DNA of 64,000 nt from Omphalotus guepiniiformis (lineage: Eukaryota > Basidiomycota > Agaricomycetes > Agaricales > Omphalotaceae). Positions 22,298 to 33,400 of the stretch are shown here, one piece after another. Each line of letters opens with the position of its first letter. Position 1 is the first letter of the stretch. Where the stretch lies: the NCBI GenBank assembly GCA_028554645.1, contig JAQOOI010000022.1:2914001-2978000 (forward strand), in the 5' to 3' direction. Position numbers and translations under genes: made by a program. The notes beneath the pieces were generated by a model, which did no database searches, had not been told where the DNA came from, and saw only the letters and a program-made list of their open reading frames with translations.

Positions 22298-25217
22298 ATG
22301 AATTCGACAAGTGGCATCGTACATAATTCTGGTATAGCCGATGGAGATCTCGTTCATCTTCCACTCGAGGAAGTGCGAGCCAAAGTGATGATCGTCGATG
22401 GTGACTTCACATCTTTTCCAAACATTTCATTCGCTGACAATGTTGTAGTATCTGCGAAAGTAACATTGACTCAGGTGTTCAGAAATACCTCGGAACATTC
22501 TACTAGTCGTGCAGTATATCACTTTCCTGTCCCCGCGTCTGCAGCAATCTGTGCATTCGAAATGCGACTTGCGGATGGACGTATCATTCAAGGAATTTCG
22601 AAGGATAACGAACTAGCTAGAGAAGAATATGAAAATGCCGTCAGGACAGGCAGAGAGGCATCGCTGCTGAAATGGGTCACAGACGATAGTGCGTGCTAGC
22701 CTCGAGAAAATGACCAGGTTACTCAGAGCATGGTTTAGTTTTTACCATATCTATAGGGTGCATTCCTGCTCAAGATACTGTAGAAACCAAGCTGGTGGTG
22801 AGGTATAGAATTTATTCATTCAATCTGACGCTGATTCTGTTTCCTTCTCAGTTTGTCATGAACTTGATGAATGAGAACATCGATCAAATACGCTTCCAGC
22901 TTCCGATGCATGTTGGAGAACGCTATGGCGATCCACCTGAGGATCTTATAGGTGCTGAAGCACCATCTACAAGTACACGACTAAGAATCACCGTCGATGT
23001 CCAAACAAGTGGACGCATCCTCAAGATTGATAGCCCTAGTCATACTGGGGAAATCACCGTAAACAAATACTCTACTCACCTCGACCGGCCGTCTCGACGA
23101 AGAGCAACTGTCAAGTTTCGATCACAAACGTTTCTGAGACGCGACTTTATCCTCCTTGTGGAGGCTGAGAAGCTGGACTCACCACGCTGCTTTGCAGAAC
23201 TAGAAGGCGATCCAACCCGTAAGGCTACCTTGGCCTTGCAGTTGACAGTGATTCCAAAGTTCAATCTATTTTCGATGCGATCCCAAGAGTACATTTTCGT
23301 TGTTGATCGTAGTGGGAGTATGGACAATGATCGCATCGAAACCGCCAAGCGTACATTGAACATGCTTTTATCTATGCTGTTACCAACGGCTCAAACGATG
23401 ATCAATATCTTCAGTTTCGGTAGTGACGTGGACAGTCATTGGCCGCAAAGTGTGCTATATACAGAGGAGAATGTCAATGATGCGGTAAGCATTTCGGCCG
23501 TATGACTACTAAGTAATGAGAATTTAGGCTGATCCTGACATGAGTAGAAACATTACGTTGCTGGCATGAGTGCGAACTACGGGGGAACTGAAATAGTTCG
23601 GGCGCTCGATGCTACTGTAAATTCATGTCGTACTGATATGTCGACTGCGATTTTCCTTCTGACTGATGGCGAGGTAAGGTACTTTGACTTGGTAAAACTT
23701 GGAATTGTAGCTGATGAGCGTTGAAGTCTTACGACGCAGACAATGCTTTCCGCCTGGTCAAGAATGCAGTCTCTAATGCGCCAACGAACGCTCCAATCCG
23801 AGTCTATGTCTTAGGTATTGGTGATGGAGTCTCCTCATCAATGTGCGAAAGAATCGCCAATGCAGGCGATGGGGTCTGTCTGTTCGCAACGACCGCTGAA
23901 AGTATAACGATAAAGTGTGCTCAGCTACTGCGTGCGGGTCGAACACCATTATTGAAAAACGTTCAGGTCGACTGGGGAATTCCAGATGAGCATCTTGCTG
24001 CCACCTCTACAAGTACTGTCACCTTCTCAAGTACATCGTCACGCACACCTCTCCGTCTGCGTTCATTCCCTGTTCTTCAGCAAGCCCCTGCATACATACG
24101 TGATATCAATGCCAGTATGCGCTTCACTGTGTACTCAATTATACGACTGAAGAATATCAGTGTTCCTGGGGAAGTGATTCTTCGGGGCCAACGTGACGAC
24201 ACCGGGGAAGCTTTTGCATATCATGTTCCGATACGGGGAGTGCAGCTCTCGGATGCGGATCCAGGACTGCCGATGATACACAGAATGGCTGCCTGGCGAC
24301 TCATTCAAGAACACGTAGCTGAGAGGGCCACCTTACCAGTAGCGGTTCCCGTTGCTGGCCTTCATCCGTCGAACGACGATCTTCGAAAAGCTGCTATAGT
24401 GCGACTCGGTGAAACATACCAATTAGTCAGTCCATACACGTCCTTCGTCGCGGTTCAAGATCCTGCCAGTCAAGGTGACGTTCATGGAATGAGACGCCGG
24501 AGTAATTTTGGCAGTTGGAATGCAGGAACTTCAAGAGACAGTGTCAGAAACTCGATCTCTGAAAACTCTGTCGATAGCTCCGAGCCTCTGCCAACACCAT
24601 CATATAATCGGAATGCAGCACCTGTAGGGATGCCTGGGAGTTGGCCGGAATCTCGTTCATCGACGCCCTCGATTAGGAGGGAAACGGATGATTATTCCGA
24701 TGAAGGCTATGACAGCGCAGGCACATTTACCACTCTTAGCTCTGTAGAGTCATACTCCAGTGATTGGAGTGATTGGAGTGAATGGAGTGAACCTCCGTCT
24801 CCTATTTCGGAAGAGATGCAGAGAAGTGCTTCACCCTTATTAATCCCTAGGCGGTTTGCACCCCCGAATCTACTATCCAGTCAGTTGTCAGAACCTGCAC
24901 CTCGTACCGTCTCACCACCGCCACCGCCACCTGTCCAACGTGAGGTGTTCGACTTGCTGAATCTGCAGTCGTTTGACGGATCTTATTCTCTCACCGACAC
25001 TCTGCACTCCCTTGTTGGGGACCGCGCATTTAATGAAATCACCAACCTTGGAGGGATCAACGACAAAACGTGGGCTACTGCGCTCTCAGTTGCTTACATG
25101 ATGCAGCAAATCGGGAACCAGGTGGAGCTGCTCGACGACCTACTCCTCAAACCATTGGTTTACTTGCGAAGCGTCAACGCGGAAACATTGGTTGCACACG
25201 CACAAGCCTTGTTGTAA
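22298..25217 (+). CDS. VIT and von Willebrand factor A domain protein
   Basis: The VIT domain covers about the first 220 residues (LPLEEVRAKVMIVDGDFTSF, NVVVSAKVTLTQVFRN, DGRIIQGISKDNELAREEYE). The vWA domain follows with a complete MIDAS: FVVDRSGSMDND (DxSxS), NYGGTEIVRAL (Thr) and FLLTDGE (Asp), so metal-dependent protein binding is possible. The C-terminal half is Ser/Pro-rich with a Trp repeat (SDWSDWSEWSE, about 24760-24793) and ends in a helical domain (FDLLNLQSFDGSYSLTDTLH), an arrangement seen in fungal inter-alpha-trypsin-inhibitor-like and PARP4-like proteins, here without PARP or BRCT parts. There is no signal peptide at the chosen ATG (MNSTSGIVHN); the frame extends 28 codons further upstream. 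Introns at about 22690-22757, 22800-22852, 23486-23548 and 23674-23726 keep frame. Function unknown. Confidence 0.85.
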
Positions 25218-25345
25218 TATTTCAAACTCAGACTGCATGCGCAGTGACACAGCGAAAGAAGGATTTGTGATATACTATCATAGTGCATTTGTATGTTATG
25301 GGCAAGCAATGTATGCAAGATCTTTTACAAGGACAGCTAAGATAA

Positions 25346-27794
25346 CTAAGACTCTGCTTGAAGAGGAACAACCTGAGCGCCTTTAGCAGCGGACGACGTG
25401 AAGGTGTGCCAACGATCGTTGAACCGTACATCTATAGGTGGAAGATGAGCACATTAAAGCTCAGGATAGCGGTAATCGCGATACCTAGAGGTCGCCCGCC
25501 ATACATGTACTGTTGAAATTTGGCTTGAGACATATAATGTGAGGAAGCATAATCAAGACACAATCAGGGTTCATACCAATCGCTGTTTCAGCTTCGCCGA
25601 CTTGGGAGAATTGGACAATTCCACAACCCTTGGAACGAGCGCCATCGAACAAGATTTCCGCCAGCTCTACCTGACCAGTCGTCTCGAACAGTTCCACGAG
25701 ATCCTCATTGGCTGTAGACCAAGGTAACTACGATTTCATCAGTGCAGTTGAAGCGGATGGACAATAAAACTTACATTTCGAACCATGATTTGTTGGCTGG
25801 GTTCGGGTTCTGCAACAGGACCAGTACTGTGGAAACCCACGTTGCCTTGCCCATGACTGCTAGTACTATAGCCGTCCATCCTCATACCGGGTCCAGCTTG
25901 CTGATCGGGGCCGGAGTAATCTGCGTATAAATCTCTATTTGAGAAATCGCGGCCACCTTGATATCCACCTCGGAAGCTTCCACGAAAGCCGCCTCTTAAA
26001 CCACCTCGGAAGCCGCCACGGGGCCCACCACGGCCACCACGAAGGGTACCTTGTCCGGATAGCCCAGCAAAACGATCCTACGATGATATTCAGAAAGGAT
26101 AGGCACCACCATAGCCGGAAACTGCACCTCTCGAACCTCTAGCACACGTCCGTACCAATCAAACCCATGGTACATGTCTAAAAACATAAGTTAAGTGGAA
26201 GGTGACACGTCGGAGGTTCATAGTCGACCTACTGATAGCTTGTTGAGCATCTTTTGAATTTTCGAAAACAACTGTTCCGGATCCTTTGGGTCTACCATCC
26301 AGACCAATGTTAATGTCAGCCCGAACGATGTTACCGGCAGCGCGAAATAAATCCTTCAGATCTTGCCACCCTGCTTGATAGGGAAGCTACGAAGACAATG
26401 AGCCCAAGAAAGAGGAGTTTTGACGAGAATAACTAACATTACCGATGTATAACTGATTACCAGGACTGGCATTCGCCTGGCCGTGTCCAAAATACTTATG
26501 TGATGCGGGACGAGGTGGTGGCGGGGCGTTGAAGCCTTGTCCTGCCATTGCCATACCCATTTTTCCAGGCACTGGCGTAGCGCCGAAACGACTTTCGTTT
26601 TCACGGTCCTAAACGACTACTGAAATTAACACTCGAGTCGAGAGAAAATGATCATACCTCTCGAATGTATACCGGACGTCCCAGTAAAGTCATTTCCGAC
26701 AACTCGCGGACTGCCCGTTGAGCATCCTCTGATGAGGCGAATTCCACGATACTAACGAGAGGTAAACATGACCATTGTGCAAAACATAGCAACAGAATAC
26801 TCACCCACATCCTTTGGACACGCCCATAGGAGTAACCAAGACTTCAGCGAATAATGCATCACCAGCTACCAATCCCAAAAAGAAACCCTCATCAATATCT
26901 TCTCAACAGCTCAAAACCGTTCCAAAAAACTAAAAAGAGCCCATGACCTATGCACGAGTGAAGGATAACACGACATCCTTTTAAACACCAGCTCGGCCGA
27001 CTCCATTGCCCATGTCCGTACACATCTGCGCAACCTCCACAGCGCCCGAGGAAGTTCTTCCGCGTGACGCGCCTGCGTCATGAGCATCGTAGATGTTTTC
27101 TCTACAGTCTCGCAAACATCGAAAAGCTTGGACATCCCCGACCCACCTCCCCTCATGAATTCCATTAAATCCCTATACTTGACGTCGTAGCTAAGGTTGC
27201 CGACATATACCCGGTTTTCTCGTTTGCTGATCTTCGCAAATTCGACGGCTTCTTCATGTTCAGCGTTCATGGGTCCGCCCAAAGAGCGCGCGAAGGGTTC
27301 AAGTGGTTTACGATCTCGACTTCTGGACCGACTACGTGAACGAGGTGTTCTAGATCGACTGCGAGAGCGCGACCGATGATTGCGACGCCGAGGCGACACT
27401 GACCGCCTACGTGATCGGGAACGAGAACGTTTGAAGGGCTGCAAATTACAGTTACGGACATGGGAACATCATAGGTACAAAAAGGAGCCTACTCACATCA
27501 CTTCTTCGTCGTTCGTCAGCCTCCCAATGCTCTTTTCGTGAACGACCTTGATGTCGTCGAATAGGAATCAGGTCAAGCTGTCATTTAACACAAGTCAAGC
27601 TTACCACTTTCCCGCCTATCACGGCCTCTTCTGCTGTCACGGTCCCTTTGTCGATTATAGCCACCATCCCTTTCTCGCTCCCGTTCTCTGTCTCTGTCTC
27701 TGTCTCTATCACCATCCCTGTCACTTCTACTACCGTTGCTGGGAGGTTGTTTGATAGAGTCTTCTAAGTCTTTAGTCTTCATGTCGACGTCCAT
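25346..27794 (-). CDS. Gbp2/Hrb1-like SR-type mRNA-binding protein with three RRMs
   Basis: The N-terminus MDVDMKTKDLEDSIKQPPSN leads into RD/RE and RS dipeptides (RSRSRSRTPRSRSRSRSRDR). RRM1 starts RVYVGNLSYDVKYRDLMEFM and continues after a 281-base intron as AGDALFAEVLVTPMGVSKGC. RRM2 holds NQLYIGNLPYQAGWQDLKDL and GRPKGSGTVVFENSKDAQQA. An RGG-rich segment follows (RGGFRGGLRGGFRGSFRGGY), then RRM3 (IMVRNLPWSTANEDLVELFE), ending VPLQAES. This RS/RGG plus three-RRM layout is that of yeast Gbp2 and Hrb1, shuttling proteins that associate with TREX, bind poly(A)+ RNA and monitor splicing. It is head to head with SUB2 across 202 bases. The long intron (26866-27146) contrasts with 50-60 bases elsewhere. 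Confidence 0.85.
26866..27146 (-). other. Unusually long intron (281 bases) within RRM1 of the Gbp2-like gene
   Basis: The donor GGA G|GTGGGT and acceptor TTGGTAG|CT join RRM1 in frame (FMRG|AGDALFAE). If retained, translation runs 70-odd codons and then stops inside RRM1. Internal AG and GT dinucleotides would also allow a cassette exon. Confidence 0.7.
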
Positions 27795-27996
27795 AGCAAT
27801 TCCAGATGTGAGAGATTGAGATGAAAAAGAGCGTGTTTTGCTGTACTACTAAGTAGGTCCGTGCGCAGAATGTGTCTGTATTTGTGTCCTACGAGTCACG
27901 AGGCACGCATCGCCGTTGACCTTCGCTTGTTACTCCTTTCACTCCTACCACCTCCTCCGACCTACTTGTTTCTTTATCTCCAAATTTCCGGCAACA
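27795..27996. promoter_or_regulatory. Bidirectional promoter between the GBP2-like gene and SUB2
   Basis: Only 202 bases separate the two start codons. The spacer holds pyrimidine-rich stretches before the SUB2 ATG and no obvious TATA element. Confidence 0.5.
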
Positions 27997-30084
27997 ATGA
28001 GCGCTCCCGACAACGAAGATCTTATTGACTACGAGGACGAGCACGACATCCCCCTCCCTGCTGCTGCAACCAATGGTGTTGCTGTGGCTGGAGGCACCGA
28101 AGGAGACGACAAGGACAAAAAAAACTTTTCGGGGATCCATTCGACTGGCTTTAGGTACCTTCTAGTCTTGTATGGTTACTCCCAGTGTTTTCTTATAACC
28201 GCCTCAGGGATTTCCTGTTGAAGCCTGAACTGCTGCGTGCAATCAGTGACCTGGGTTTTGAGCATCCTTCAGAAGGTAAGCTCAGCGGCTGCCCCAAGCG
28301 TTAGGTTTACTATTAACTCACTTTCACTTAGTTCAACAGGAATGTATCCCGCAAGCTGTGCTTGGAATGGATGTCCTGTGTCAAGCCAAGTCAGGTCATG
28401 GAAAGACTGCTGTCTTTGTTCTCGCAACATTGCAGCAGCTTGAACCTGTCAACGGCCAAGTCTCTGTGCTCGTCCTTTGTCACACCCGAGAACTCGCATT
28501 CCAGATCAAAAACGAATACACTCGATTCGCCAAGTATATGCCCGACGTCCGAATCAGCACCTTCTACGGCGGCACTCAGGTTTCAAAAGATGCTGAAGTT
28601 TTGCGCGACAAGAATAAATGCCCTCACATCGTTGTTGCCACTCCTGGCCGACTGAATGCCCTCACTAGAGATAAGGTTCTGGATGCCAAAAACGTAAAGC
28701 ACTTCGTGTTGGACGAATGTGATAAAATGCTGGAACAGCTTGGTTAGTCATACGAGTTTGGGACCCACATCCATCCATCATCCTTTATATTCATCCCTTG
28801 ATCGACCGCACCTGCGAGCGCCGCCATTATCGTCTTTCATGACTTTCTTCGGCCATGCGAAGCACTTCCTATGATGCAGTTCACTGTCGTCGGGATTCGG
28901 GCTTGGAGTATCGACGGGGTTAAGGAGGGTTTTAGAAGCGTCATGAGCGCGTAGAGAGAGGAGGGACTTTGATTTGGGACGACTCATCGGCATCCAAAGT
29001 GGCGCATTCGTCAAGTCATCGCGCAGGCCTTGTCTATTTTTCGCGTGTTCAATATTCCTCCTTTGTTCTCCGTGGTGCTTTGTTCTTCTTTTTTTTTTGC
29101 TTCCCACATCATTCGACGGCACCTTTCTGATCACAACATCGTCCCTTCAGACATGCGACGCGACGTTCAAGAAATCTTCCGGGCTACACCTCATCATAAA
29201 CAAGTTATGATGTTCAGCGCAACGTTAGCAAAGGAAATTAGGGTTACATGCAAGAAATTCATGTCGAATGTCAGTTTCTGGCTCTGCCACTCAAACGTCG
29301 TCATTATTGATCCTTCCCCGTTAGCCCCTTGAAATATTCGTGGATGACGAGACGAAGTTGACACTCCATGGCCTTCAACAACACTACGTCAAATTGGAAG
29401 AAAGCGGAAAAAATAGGAAGTTGAATGACCTCTTAGATACCTTGGAGTTCAATCAGGTACAGCTTTGTCCACTACCATTGAGGGCACATCAATAATGGTT
29501 GCCTGATAGGTCGTTATTTTTGTCAAGTCTGTTGCTCGTGCGATCGAGCTAGACAAGCTTCTTATATCCTGCAATTTCCCAAGTATCAGTATTCACTCAG
29601 GCCTTCAACAGGAGGAGCGGTAAGTACCTGTCGTTTTAGTTATCATGGTCATGAACTGAAGATGCGTTGTATTTAGGATCAGTCGCTACACTGCTTTCAA
29701 GGCGTTTGAGAAACGTATATTGGTGGCAACGGATATATTTGGTCGCGGTATTGATGTCGAGCGTGTCAACATCGTCATCAATTACGACTGTCCCCTTGAT
29801 GCTGATAGCTATCTTCACCGTGTTGGGTCCGTGCTGTTTGGCTTGTGTGGATCTCTCTGTTGCTTACAACCTTTCAAAGTCGTGCGGGACGTTTTGGTAC
29901 CAAAGGGCTTGCTATCACCTTCGTTTCGTCTGACGAAGACCAGCAAGTTATGGCGTCTATCCAGTCAAGGTTCGAAGTGGCGGTCCCTGAGCTCCCCGAG
30001 CATATCGACCCCGCGAGCTACAGTAAGTCTCATAACTATTTGATTTTTCCTGAAAATGTTCACCCGTTTTTAGTGACCTCGTAA
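27997..30084 (+). CDS. SUB2: ATP-dependent RNA helicase Sub2 (UAP56)
   Basis: [15 protein letters not shown] is the acidic start typical of Sub2. Motifs follow: [21 protein letters not shown] motif, motif [31 protein letters not shown], motif II with the hallmark DECD ([12 protein letters not shown]), SAT ([13 protein letters not shown]), [34 protein letters not shown] and [20 protein letters not shown]; it ends HIDPASYMTS. The enzyme works in spliceosome assembly and, within TREX, in mRNA export. At least eight introns were placed, all in frame; one donor is GTCCGT (in HRVG|RAG). The intron 28743-29150 is 408 bases, far longer than the rest. Motif I carries His where I recall yeast and human having Leu or Met. 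It ends TAA at 30082-30084. Confidence 0.96.
28743..29150 (+). other. Unusually long intron (408 bases) in SUB2
   Basis: It splits LEQL|DMRRDVQ with donor GTTAGT and acceptor CCCTTCAG, preceded by a strong T-run (about 29087-29100). I searched it for C/D box snoRNA signals and found no adequate pair. Confidence 0.8.
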
Positions 30085-30417
30085 ATCGAGCGGTTGACTG
30101 CGTTTTGTGTTGCCTTCAAACTTTTTCGTCGCATTTTACTGTGTACTTCTACAGATTTACTGTGTTTATTAATCTATAACATGATGAGAGTTGAGGTCTC
30201 GTTTTCTTGATAAAAAATGAATCTAAGATCAATGTAAAGTCTGGCCTGGCCATAGTCTGAGTTCGAGCTTATTTGAGTTTGTGATGTCTAATCAGTTTAT
30301 GCTTCTCGTTCTCTCTTTCCGTCATCAACTTTTACAAACCGCCTGGCTCTGTATCGTACCGGCCTTGCAGCATAAGTCGGGTCTACTTCGAGGTTATCCC
30401 AGAATACTCGAAGACCT
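30085..30417. other. Intergenic, nothing recognised
   Basis: AT-rich 3' flank of SUB2 and upstream region of the hybrid kinase. An unseen upstream coding exon of the latter cannot be excluded. Confidence 0.4.
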
Positions 30418-33400
30418 ATGAAGCGTAAACTTTTTGGGCAACCCACACTACCTACTTTGTTCTTTCGAGCTGCCGATGGAGTCCTTTCCGTTCCAGGGTA
30501 CACTTTCTCAAAGGTAAGATACTCATTTTCGCATCTAGGATCAGAGCTACAACGTGCGTTAGGCTGTTCCATGGCGGGACACAGGGAGCATGACATTATT
30601 GGCCGAGGGGAGCAGTTTGAAGGACAGTTCAAATGTGTTAGCCAAGATCGCACCGGCACATTCCAACGGGTCTATGTGTTTGGAAAGAGAGGCTCATATG
30701 TATGTCTTTTCTGCTCTCGAACAGTACTGTATTGAGAATGGCCATCGTAGACTCGGAAAATTAGCAGCGTCACCTTCAAAATATAGCTCTTCTCTCGGGA
30801 TGATCGACCTGTTGACCATTCCCCGGGACTATGGAGATGTCGTGGTACTGCTCCTGGTAAACCCAGGACTTAACCTTCTTGGCCGCTATCTTCCGCCCTC
30901 TAAAGTAAACGACTTGCTGCTGGCGGATGCTTCTCGAAGTCGGCACGCACCCTCACACGGTGACCATTATATGATGGACATCGACGAGATGGATATTCAA
31001 GAGGAGATGGAGGCATTTGATATAATGGATCTGGCTACCTTCCTAGAGTGCGTATCTTCTTGTTCGCGATTTTTTTCGCTAGTTCTTACCGCATTTGCCA
31101 AAGATTCGCCATACAAGCCACTCTGTGCCTTGAAATGACACATAAGTACGACTTCTACATAAATGCATGATTCAAGGTCATAATGCTGATGACTGTGTAT
31201 CTAGGGCTGGTGTTATACATCGTGAAGGTATACTGTGCCAAGATTCAGTACTACAATTTCAGCGCTAAATCGATCCGTTTAGTTCGTGCTAACGCTTTTC
31301 ATCTGAACGCGAATACTGGCACAGTTCGTTTCGCACATTTTGGAAATCGAGCTGTTTCCTTAGAGAGTTATGGATCTCCATCTTCCCTTGTAATACGGAC
31401 ACTCGAGGAGGGTGAAAAGCTCAAAGTGAAAGAAGCGCTCTGTTATCTGGCTCCGGAGCAGACTGGCAGCATAGAAACCATGACTCAAGATCAAAGGACT
31501 GATCTGTATTCCCTCGGTATCTTATTTTGGACTCTTCTGGTGGGACGAGGTCAGATGCCTTTCGAGGGTGGGGCGTTGGAGTTACTACATTCAATCGTGC
31601 AGAAAAGGCCGATGCCTGTCCACGAAGTGCGAAGAGATGTGCCTCAGGTACTGGCGTCTATCGTGGACAAGGTATGTACCGTGGTGTCTAACTTAATGGT
31701 TCATCTTTCTCATCTTTTATTTACTCAGCTTCTGGCAAAACATCCTGATGCGCGTTACCAAAGTGCATTTGGACTTAAAGTTGATCTGCTCGAGTGCCAA
31801 AGACGTTTGCTTGCCACAGTAGCTTCTGTCTCTGTGGAATCTTCCGAAGTAAGTCTCAACATCCACACCTAGGCCACATTCATTGGCTGAAACGATGGAA
31901 TAGTTAATACCGCATTTCGAGATTGCAGTACAAGATAGATTTGTGGTAATTATCCTCGGTTCATTTCCTATATTTGCTCTTGCTAACCGCGCATCTAGGA
32001 CTTCACGATGCCCCTTGCCTTGGTGGCTACCTCTATCACTGAATTTACAATCGAAGCTGATTTACTGTCAATAGTTTGGTCGTGATAGAGAGCTGGAATT
32101 GATCAGGAACGTCAGTGAGTAGCCACTTCCGACTTTGTCCCTCCCACCATTGACAATCCGTAAGTTCGACATACGAACACTAGTTTCTCTAGGCATATGC
32201 CCACGTCAGAGGGATATATCACAATTTCCTCCTCTGGAAGCCAGGACACTGGTACTGGTGTAGGTGATGACCCTACGGATTCCTTGTCCTCACAAAGCGG
32301 ATCGGCCTCGAACAGCGGCGCTGCTAATGAAGTAGCTACGAAAGCGACATCTACGCGGTATTCTCCGACCCAGGATCATAGTTCCCTGACGATGAGCATC
32401 AGCTCTTCACTGCAGACGAGCGATAACTTGCGTCGGGCTGCGTTAAGGCCTAGGCCGCGGAGCTCTAAGGCTCAAGTCATTGTCATTGTGGGACCTCCAG
32501 GGTACGTACTTGATGAGCCGATGTTCCCCGTCGTGCTGATATGTATGAGGTTTCTCCAGTGTCGGGAAAAGCTCCATGATTCTTGTAAATCAGGCTAAAT
32601 GGCGAGGTAATCGTTTCTTTGCTCGAAATGAACTATAAGTCGCTAATCAATGTAGCCCATGGCCTCTGGGGGCAGGCTAAATTTCAGAACGCTGACTCGG
32701 CACCTTTCGCTGCTCTGATGAGTATAGTATCAATTAGTTTTACATGCACTCGCACTGAGGATCTATGAAGATGAGTTGCTTGTCTTCTGTTTTACGGCAG
32801 TTAATGGTGTTTCACATGGACGTGCATCGCTTCGTGACAACCCTCAGGGATCGACTTGGCCCTCAGATCCAGAATATGCCCTTACTTTATCAAGGAACAC
32901 CTGAACTCAAGGATATACTGGGTCTCTTCGGCATCAATCTCGATACCCCACGCGAAACCTTGACTACTCGAGAGTTACGCGCTCGGTTCCAAACGTTGAT
33001 GGAAAACGTCTTCTCAGTGATTGCTGAGACCCGACTGTTCGCACTCTTTCTGGATGATCTTCACGAGGCTGATGATTCGTACGTCTGCTGAATATCATGT
33101 GGCGAGTACAGCATAATTGACGGTATTACTACAGAACGTTGGACGTCGTCTCCGCTCTAGTGAATTCCAAGAGCCGGATGGTAGGTCCTACTGAATATAG
33201 GAGATGCCTTCCTGACGGTGGTCTGTAGCTTATATTCATTACGCTACGATCGGACAGGACGTGAGTACTCGAACCTTTTACCTACCTCAGAGAAATTTGC
33301 CCTCAGGACTGAAACACTGCAACAGTGAAGTGGTTGAGAGAGTGCGGTCCATGTTCAGTAGTCGGTCGAAGCCCACGTGGATCAACCTAGAACCTCTTTC

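Noticed and set aside
26911..27444. 177-codon continuous frame as a separate protein
   Set aside because: The first half is the RS region and RRM1 of the Gbp2-like gene; the rest is its 281-base intron read through.
28743..29150. Possible snoRNA inside the long SUB2 intron
   Set aside because: An ATGATGC-like box C and a CTGA exist but are about 250 bases apart with no terminal stem.
32030..32100. Apparent frame break in the hybrid kinase between PLAL and FGRDRE
   Set aside because: A normal intron (GTGGCT..CAATAG) joins the two parts in frame.
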